Below, piece by piece: positions 57,074 through 64,000 of a stretch of DNA of 64,000 nucleotides. Both the position numbers and the translations under genes were made by a program. Position 1 is the first letter of the stretch; each line of letters opens with the position of its first letter. Origin of the DNA: Calycina herbarum (lineage: Eukaryota > Ascomycota > Leotiomycetes > Helotiales > Pezizellaceae); contig LLEY01000066.1 in NCBI GenBank assembly GCA_001414485.1, forward strand, positions 62,001 to 126,000, in the 5' to 3' direction. The notes beneath the pieces are model-generated. The model worked only from the letters and a program-made list of their open reading frames with translations, searched no databases and was not told the DNA's origin.

Positions 57074-60000
57074 CTAGAGCTAGCTAATAGTAGTGATTTC
57101 TTAGATCGAGTAGAGTTTATGTTTAAAGACCTATAAGCTAAGGAAAGAGTGTAACGAAAGCTAGAATCCTTCTACTAGGGCTTAAGACTATTCTTAGAGG
57201 TCTTTATAGAATAGTAAGCCCTGCTTATAGAGTCTAGAGGAGGATCTTAGCTAGACGACGTAAAGAAGGTGTCTTTTAACCGAATCCTTAGCGACGAGTT
57301 AGTTAAGACAATGATTATAGTTCCTTCTTAACCTAACTTCGAGTCTTACTACTCTATTATTAAAGAAACGAACGACTGCTTAAGAGCTTATAAAGCTCGA
57401 ATATTAAGATCTAGGGCCTAGACTCTCCTAGAAACACTATAGACCTCTTAGAAACGCTCGACGGATACTATATAATAGGTAATAAGCGGTAATATCGCTA
57501 ATAGACCGAAAGTCACCTATAAGGCATCTATAGAGGGCATAGATTAGGAACCGGCATCTACTAAAGTCTTAATAACTAGTACTAAGCGTGCTAAATAGAT
57601 ATCTTAGGAAGAACGAAGCAACCGTACTTATACTAGTCGCTATCTTTGCTATAGAGCTACTAGTTATTTTGTTTAAGAATGTCTATATAGACTACTAAGG
57701 CGACCTATAACAGCGGATTCGGTCTATAAACAGAAGGTAGAGGTTAAGGAAGTAGCGCTAGAATTAGAAGAAGAAGATAGTAATATCTCCTCGGATTCGG
57801 AAAACTAGTAGCTCTTATTAGAAAGCGTAGGTAGAGGCGACGAAGGGAGTTATTAGTAATAGACACTTAGAGACATTTTAAGTAGGAATATATAGACGAA
57901 AAACCTCTTCTTATATCAGCTTTAGTAAATAGAGTAGCTACTTTATAAGCCTTAGTAGATTTAGAGTATTTAGTTTATAGAATTATTTTAGACCGTTTTA
58001 TCTATTATTATTAGCTCTCTTATATATAAATTAAACTAAGGTATTTATAGTTAGTAGAAGGAGTATTAGAGGATATTATATCCTAAGTAGTATCTTTTAA
58101 TATAGATATTAGAGGCTACTAGTAGAAACGGGTTTATACTTACGTAGTCTCTAAGATTAAGAGCTATAAAATAATTCTAGGAAAATCTTAGTTAAGAAGA
58201 GAGCGAGCTTTACTTAATACTGTTAAGGGATACTTGCTCTTCTAAGACTCTAGGTTAGAAGTTTATAGCGAGCTAGAAAAGTCTTACTCTTATAAGTAAG
58301 TAAGCGCAGCTGTCTTCTACTTTCTTACGGATTATAAACATAAGCTATAAGTTTTCTTAGCTAGCCTTATAGATATTAGTAAAGCGTTAGTAGAGAAGAA
58401 GTATATAGACCTGCGGATAAAGCTACCTAGCTAGATCGGTCTAGAATTCTACCTAGCTTTCGATAGAAAAGAAGCAAATAAGTTACTAGTATACTAATAA
58501 GGAATTAATTATAGTATTAAGCTTTTATAGATAGACAGCGGATCTAAGGAGACAGTTCTATAGAGGCTACTCTATAATATATTATAGGACAAGCTGTTAG
58601 TACTTTATAAAACTCTAATAGAGCTACTAGATAAGGAATTCATTCGAGTAAGTAACTCTCTAGCAGCTATGCTAGTACTCTTTATATAGAAGCTAGGAGG
58701 GGGCCTACGGTTCTGTTATAACTACCGAGTACTAAATAAGTTAATCTATAAGGACTGCTATCTATTACTCTTAATCTAAGAGATACTTAACTAGATCGGA
58801 AAAGCAAAGTAGTTTATAAAAATAGATATTATTACTATGTTTTATAAGATATGAATTAAGGAGAGAGACGAGTAGAAAACAGCTTTCTAGATACGCTTTA
58901 GGCTTTTTAAATAGCTTATTACCTCTTTTAAGCTTATAAATACTCCTAGCACTTTCTAGTAGTATATTAATTATATGCTTTAAGAGTTCTTAGACAACTT
59001 TGTCTTAGTATATGTCGATAATATCTTAGTCTTTATAGACAGCACTTATAACTAGTACTACGAGTATGTCTATAAAGTAATATAAAGGCTTTAAGATACT
59101 AGGCTATAGCTTAATATTAATAAGTACGAATTTAAAGTATAGTCTATAAAGTACCTTAGGTTTATTATAGAAGTAGAGAAAGGTTTATAAATAGACCTAG
59201 CTAAAATATAGGCTATTATAGATTAGAAAGTACTAATAAAGGCAAAAGGCGTCTTTAGCTTTCTAGGATTTACGAATTTCTATCGACGGTTTATTAAGGA
59301 CTTTTTATAGATTATAGCTCCTTTCTATAAACTCGTTAAAAAGAATATATCCTTCTAATAAACAGACGAAGCGAATAGAGCCTTCGAACAGTTAAAGCAG
59401 GCCTTTACAGAGGCCTTAGTACTAGCTTAGTTTAACCTAGATTATAAGACGGTCTTAGAGATAGACTTCTCTAGATATTACTTAGAAGGCGTACTCTCTT
59501 AAGTAAAGAATAGCGTCTTATAGCTTATAGCCTTCTTCTTAAAGAAACACGTATCTACTAAATATAATTACTTAATATATAATAAGAAGCTATTAGCTAT
59601 TATTCGTTATCTTAAGAAATAGGAAGCGGAGTTAAAAAGTATTAGGTAGTTTATAGTACTTATAGATTATAAGAATCTTAAGTACTTTATAACAGTCTAT
59701 AAACTATTTAAAAGACAAATATAGTAGTAGTTAATACTTAGCAAGTTTAACCTAGATATCTAATACTACCTAGGTAAAGAGAGAGGACTACTAGATATAC
59801 TAATAAGGAGAGACTAGGACCTTCTAAAGAAGGAAGATAAATGCCTTAATTATAGGATAGTATAACTAATTCTAGATAGAATGATTTAAGGAAATACTAT
59901 ATAGCTAGTACTAGTGTTAGTAAATAGGAGGAATTAAGTAAGCGACGTAGCAACGTAGTAAGCGTTTATAGACTAACTACGGAACCTCTAAGAAGAGGGA

Positions 60001-61470
60001 AAGGTATAGGATAAGGACTTCAGACGTCTTATAGATACTGTCTACTAAGGAGATAGAGTGTTTCTAGTAGACCTCGCTTCTCTAGTTAAAGTCTCTATCT
60101 CTAACTACTTAGTTAATAAGAACAGTGATTTACAGTTTAGAGGTAGACTATAAGTCTCTAACTATAAGCCGCTACGGACTATAATTATATAGGAACTCTA
60201 TAATTCTACACTTACGGGCTATTCTAGTAAGAATAGAACAATTATAATAGTCTTAAGAGAGTTCTTCTAGCTAAATCTATAGACTATAGTTAAGTAGTTT
60301 ATCTATAACTATAGAGTTTATAGACGTACTAAGGTCTAGAGAGATTATAAACAAGGCCTACTTCGTCTATTACTAATTCCTAAGTAGTAATAGTAAGAGA
60401 TGTCTATCGACTTTATTAGACTACTACTTATAAGTAAAGGCTCTAATATAATAACAGTGTTTATAGACTGTTTAAGTAAAGGGGTACTCCTTATAGCCTA
60501 TAACTCGACTATATTATCAGAGGAATTTGCTCGCTTATTTATTACTATACACTATAGCTTATATAGACTACTAAGAGCAATAGTATCTAATAAGGGCCTA
60601 TAATTTATTAGATAAGTATAGAAGACGCTTTATAACTTCTTATAGATTAAACGACAGATCTCTATAACCTTCTATTTATAAACTAACGAGTTAATAGAAC
60701 GAGCAAATGCTAAAGTTAAGACGCTTCTATAGCAGTAGATTAATATAGCTTAGAACGACTGGGCCGACTAGCTGCTAGTAGTACAGCTAGCTTTTAATAG
60801 ACGGGATTTAATATTAACAGGTGTAAGCCTCTTCTAACTTAGCTACGGCTATCTGTTATAGACTATCGACCTCTTAATAGATATAGTAGTATCTATAAAC
60901 ATAAAAACACTAATTTAAAAGGACGAAGCAATAGTAGTAAAGATTAAGGCTATTATAGAATAGGTATAATTATTAATAGTAAAGGTATAATAAGACTAGG
61001 AGACTTAAGTAAATCGTTTATAGAATACTGCTTCTGTATATAAGGTTAGAGACAAGGTTTACTTAAGCTTACGGAATATATAGATAGACAGGGCTAGTAA
61101 GAAACTAGACGCTCGATCTGCTAAGTTCATAGTTATCGAGGTTATTAGCCTGTCTATATATAGACTAGATACCCCGTCTAGTATCTACAATGTCTTTAAT
61201 ATAGACTTATTAAGGCTAGCAGCTATAGACCCGCTACCTAGTTAAATTATAAACGATGATCAACTACCTATAATATTAGTAGATAATACTATAGAATAGT
61301 AAGTTAAAAGAATACTAGGTTAATAGCAAAAGAAGCTCTTAGAGAAAGGCTCTTATACTCGACTTAAGTATAAGATTAAATAGATAGGATACGTAAACCT
61401 AATATAGGAACCTACTACTAAGTTAGAGGACACAGAAGCCCTAGACACCTACCTTTAAAAGTAGGAAGAG
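57074..61470 (+). pseudogene. element B gag-pol relic
   Basis: Order of remnants: gag with a knuckle near 57640 (RYLCYRATSYF), protease, RT (FLGFTNFYRRFIKDF near 59260 and YVDNILVF near 59015), RNase H, integrase core (MSIDFIRLLLISKGSNIITV at 60400, ending RAIVSNKGL) and a chromodomain-like end (LEDTEALDTYL near 61425). The one 67-codon open piece at 60400-60603 is a fragment of the integrase, not a gene. Confidence 0.8.
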
Positions 61471-61476
61471 GGGTAA

Positions 61477-61718
61477 TATCAAGGGTTACACCTGTGGAAT
61501 AAGTCTCGGAGTACTCTAGCGACGCATTCACGTGACCTCGCTTAGCAACGTATGGACGTAACAGAACCTTCGAGAGTACCCTTAGTAGAACCCTCTAGAA
61601 AGAGCTAACTAAGTATATAAGTTAGTAAGAACTCTAGCTTAGAAAGGACAATCGAATCTTCTTATATATAGATAGCCTCTATAGTTTAATTCATCAGCAC
61701 TTGTTATAAGTTCTAATA
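61477..61718 (+). repeat. element B 3' LTR (242 bp)
   Basis: Starts TATCAAGGGTTACACC and ends ATAAGTTCTAATA; differences from the 5' LTR are C/T and G/A. Confidence 0.9.
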
Positions 61719-61744
61719 ACTACCGCTCCGCTAAAATCTTTATA

Positions 61745-63067
61745 CTTTAGTCTTAGAATAAATAATCGCATCTCTAAGGGTTGGCGCCTTACACCTTAAT
61801 CTAATGCCGCTTTATATATATAACTTCTCTTAATATTAAGAATATACTATAATTCCTAGTACTTTATATACTAGCCTTAAGTATTAATCATAGCTTGATA
61901 TCTATTATATATCGTTCTAATTAAATCTCTAACCTCTTTATTAGTAACTAAGTTCTATATCTTAATAATAGCTGCTTTAAACTTAAAATAAGATCTATAG
62001 ATTTTAGAGTCTTTTTACTTAATAATATCTTTGATTCTATTCTATAAAGTCTTAATAGAATTAAGATCAGAAGAGAATATAAGCTAAAAAATAGAGACTA
62101 AGCTCTTCTCTCTTATAAAAGCTAGAGTATCTCTAGCTACGTACTCTTTAGTATTATTCTATATAACTACTAGCTCTTCTCTATATATATAATCTACTAT
62201 TAAAGGTATAATATACTTATAGTAACTGTCTAACTTAATTATACTCTAAATCTTCTTCTAAAACAAGCTAGGTCCCTTCTCTAAAAGCCCTGATATCTCT
62301 CTCTAGAATATCTAGCTAATCTTTCTCTATATCTTTAGCTCTATATAATTAGAAAGTAGAGCTTCTTCTTTTCTCCTCGTTACTTTAATCTTCTTATGTC
62401 TACTAGGCTTAACTTATATTTCGTCTATTTAAAAGATTTAGAACTATTACTCTTCAGTCTAATTAAGATACTTATATATCTATTATAGCCGGATTATAGT
62501 ATATATAGAAGTTAGCTTAGGTTTCTTAAGAGTAGTATATCGACTAAAACCTTCCTTCTTAAATACTATTTTAATAGTATAAACTTTATAGTTCTAACTA
62601 AAAATCCTAGAGATTTAAGACTAAGGAGTTCTTCTATTCTTACTACTTATATACACCTATTTAATAAGCTGCTTTCTCTCTATAGAGCCGAGTAAAGAAC
62701 GTCTGCTAGAACGTGTCTTTTAAGATATAACTCTATAGCGTAGAGTATATTTGACTTAATCGAGAGTAAGGTTAAGTTATAGAGCGATTTCATTAATTAT
62801 CTATAGAGTATCGAAGTAGAGAGTCTGCGTACATAGTCTATTATCGCGAGTATAGTCTTTAGTAGGTGTTTTAGACGTAGAAATACTATAGTTCTTATAT
62901 AATAATTATAATATAATTTAAGTGTTTTTCTTAAAGAAACTATAAGAGAATAGTATAAAGCAGTATATAGAGAGTAGAGGATTTATTAGTTAGTAGCTCT
63001 AGTTATATAGAACCTACTAGAACTACTACTACTCTTAGAGGTGCGATTATTTATCCTAAGACTAAAG
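61745..63067 (-). mobile_element. Tc1/mariner element relic with TIRs
   Basis: Inverted ends of 34 bp begin CTTTAGTCTTAGAATAAATA at 61745 and, on the minus strand, CTTTAGTCTTAGGATAAATA at 63067, differing by two transitions. TA dinucleotides flank both (61743-61744 and 63068-63069). The 1323-bp length is normal for Tc1-like elements. The minus strand encodes a broken DDE transposase. It lies between elements B and E. Confidence 0.88.
61870..62870 (-). pseudogene. Tc1-like transposase relic
   Basis: Minus-strand remnants include an N-terminal part (ALQLNLTLDQVKYTLR near 62790), a central block near 62470 and the C-terminal catalytic block VARDTLAFIREKSLVSIF followed by SSDLNSIKTL-NRIKDII (62145-62035), which corresponds to the SPDLNPIE-LWN-IKD motif of fungal Tc1-type transposases with its last acidic residue lost. 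Several in-frame stops; inactive. Confidence 0.8.
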
Positions 63068-63085
63068 TAGTCGGCTCTACGTAAG

Positions 63086-64000
63086 TGTAACGAAACTTAA
63101 ACGAACTAAACAAAGGTAACTAAGTCTCGAAGGTTAGTATATAGGTAAGAAGTATAGACACGATGGATTGTTTACTTAGAAGTGAACTCGTTACTTATAT
63201 TAAAGATATTAAGTAAGATTATAAGATTAATAACTAAAGTTAAGTACGAAGCTCTTATCTAATAGTAGACGTACTAGTCTTATATAGAACCTTCGTTTAT
63301 GTTTAGAGTCCTTCTTAGTAGGAGTCCTGAAGATAGAGTCTAACTCTATTTCTAGAGCTCCTTAAAACTGGACTCTATCACCTAACTGCTCCTAACCGAG
63401 TCACGTGATATAACTGTAATAAGATTCTTAGGATTATATGTCCTATTATACTTAATCCTTTCCTTCTTCTAGGGTTATAATAGTGCTTATTCTATTAGAG
63501 CGTCGCCTAGACTTCACTTTGTTACGTGCTAGCACGTGATTCGTGACACTATCCTCTTCTTAGCCTAGCGTGTCCCTATGCTAGAATTCTAACCTAAATA
63601 TATTCGTCGGTAAGGCGTTAACCTTCCTTTATATATAAACATATCCTTCTTATATACTAAACGAAAAGAGCGTTTAGCTCTTACTATATAGATCGAATCC
63701 GTATAACGTCTAGCTAAGACTTGTTCTTTCTATTATAAACAATCCTGTCGATGCTTCTTAAAGCTTTCTAAATCCTCTTACTATTCTAAGTATATTTAGT
63801 TAAAAAGGTCCTATAATAGCTCTAGCTATCTTATTATTCCTGTCCCTAGGTCTTAGAAACCTATATATCGGTTTTTCTTTAGCTCTATACGTAAACGATT
63901 CCCTATTACTCCTCTAAGTCCTCTCTCTTCAAGTCCTCCTCCCGAGTCCTCTTCTACCTGGTTTCCCGCCTTCGAGATAGCTTCTTTCGTTAAATAGGTA
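63086..64000 (-). mobile_element. gypsy-like element E, 3' LTR and start of body (partial)
   Basis: A 463-bp LTR (63086-63548; TGTAACGAAACTT to GATTCGTGACA) is followed by CTATCCTCTTCTTAGCC, the reversed polypurine tract, so the element reads on the minus strand and continues past the window. GTAAG (63081-63085) is the likely left target duplication; the right one is out of view. The LTR shares its outer ends and R/U5 half with the 434/439-bp LTRs but differs in the middle. The 450 bp of body seen has no readable domain. Confidence 0.75.

Larger units (their letters stand above)
48984..61718 (+). mobile_element. gypsy element B, complete, split by nested element A
   Basis: Paired 242-bp LTRs at 48984-49225 and 61477-61718. 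The first keeps TGTCAAGGG...CCCTGACA ends; the second is TATCAAGGG...TTCTAATA, differing by transitions. A polypurine stretch GTAGGAAGAGGGG precedes the 3' LTR. Without element A the element is about 5.4 kb. It encodes, through stops, a gag with CCHC remnant (near 57640-57690), protease (near 57950), RT with YVDN (near 59010-59025), RNase H, integrase (60395-60605) and a C-terminal chromodomain-like region (about 61290-61400). It is a different family from A, C and D. The outer flanks (ATAAG left, ACTAC right) do not match. Confidence 0.85.

Noticed and set aside
60400..60603. 67-codon open frame
   Set aside because: Readable as a piece of the integrase core of element B; stops on both sides in a decayed pol.
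48979..61723. Target duplication for element B
   Set aside because: Left flank ATAAG and right flank ACTAC differ by more than RIP-type transitions, so I do not claim one.

Overview
The window looks like nuclear DNA of a filamentous ascomycete, most plausibly a leotiomycete (inference). Genes carry short GT-AG introns (about 50-260 nt) with CTAAC-like branch points, long CT-rich leaders, and protein families typical of Pezizomycotina. There are two compartments. Bases 1 to about 30,800 are gene-bearing with balanced composition. Bases 30,807-64,000 are an AT-rich, stop-codon-riddled block of transposon relics that carry the signature of repeat-induced point mutation (RIP): differences between repeat copies are transitions, and decayed reading frames are full of TAG/TAA.

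Gene compartment, left to right. (1) 453-1, minus: N-terminus of an Asn/Gln/Ser-rich, probably regulatory protein that runs off the window. (2) 4854-6059, plus: SFT2-type Golgi membrane protein, five exons. (3) 10283-13675, plus: LARP1-type RNA-binding protein with a La motif and a C-terminal DM15 region, two exons. (4) 15019-16538, plus: FtsJ-like methyltransferase, two exons. (5) 17263-18123, plus: secreted Cys-rich protein, probably GPI-anchored. (6) 23205-21713, minus: secreted phosphoesterase-family acid phosphatase, six exons with one GC-AG intron. (7) 26525-24254, minus: vacuolar endopolyphosphatase (PPN1 type), two exons. (8) 29005-30606, plus: secreted DUF1593/Sde182-like protein, two exons, lying only 200 bp from the transposon block. 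Genes 6 and 7 are tandem and both release phosphate; a CACGTG box lies upstream of gene 7. Three kinds of small non-coding elements sit between genes: a fold-back element (6995-7741), a TA-flanked TIR element (19853-20363), and a diverged TIR family (around 27577-28160).

Transposon block. A LINE with ORF1, endonuclease, reverse transcriptase and RNase H (minus strand, 30807-43232) is bounded by a 12-bp target duplication. A solo LTR (32542-33004, duplication CTATT) and a complete Ty3/gypsy element C (35521-41708, duplication GGAAG) are inserted in it. To the right are a 3'-truncated gypsy element D (43252-48983) and a second gypsy family B (48984-61718). Inside B is nested a complete 7.3-kb chromodomain-bearing gypsy element A (49775-57068, duplication GTAAG). 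Then come a 1.3-kb Tc1/mariner relic (61745-63067) and the 3' LTR end of a further gypsy element E (63086-64000). I see no intact transposon gene. No novel defence or biosynthetic system is evident; the most unusual material is the nested repeat architecture, the LTR modularity, the non-autonomous elements and a clear DM15 region in a fungal LARP.
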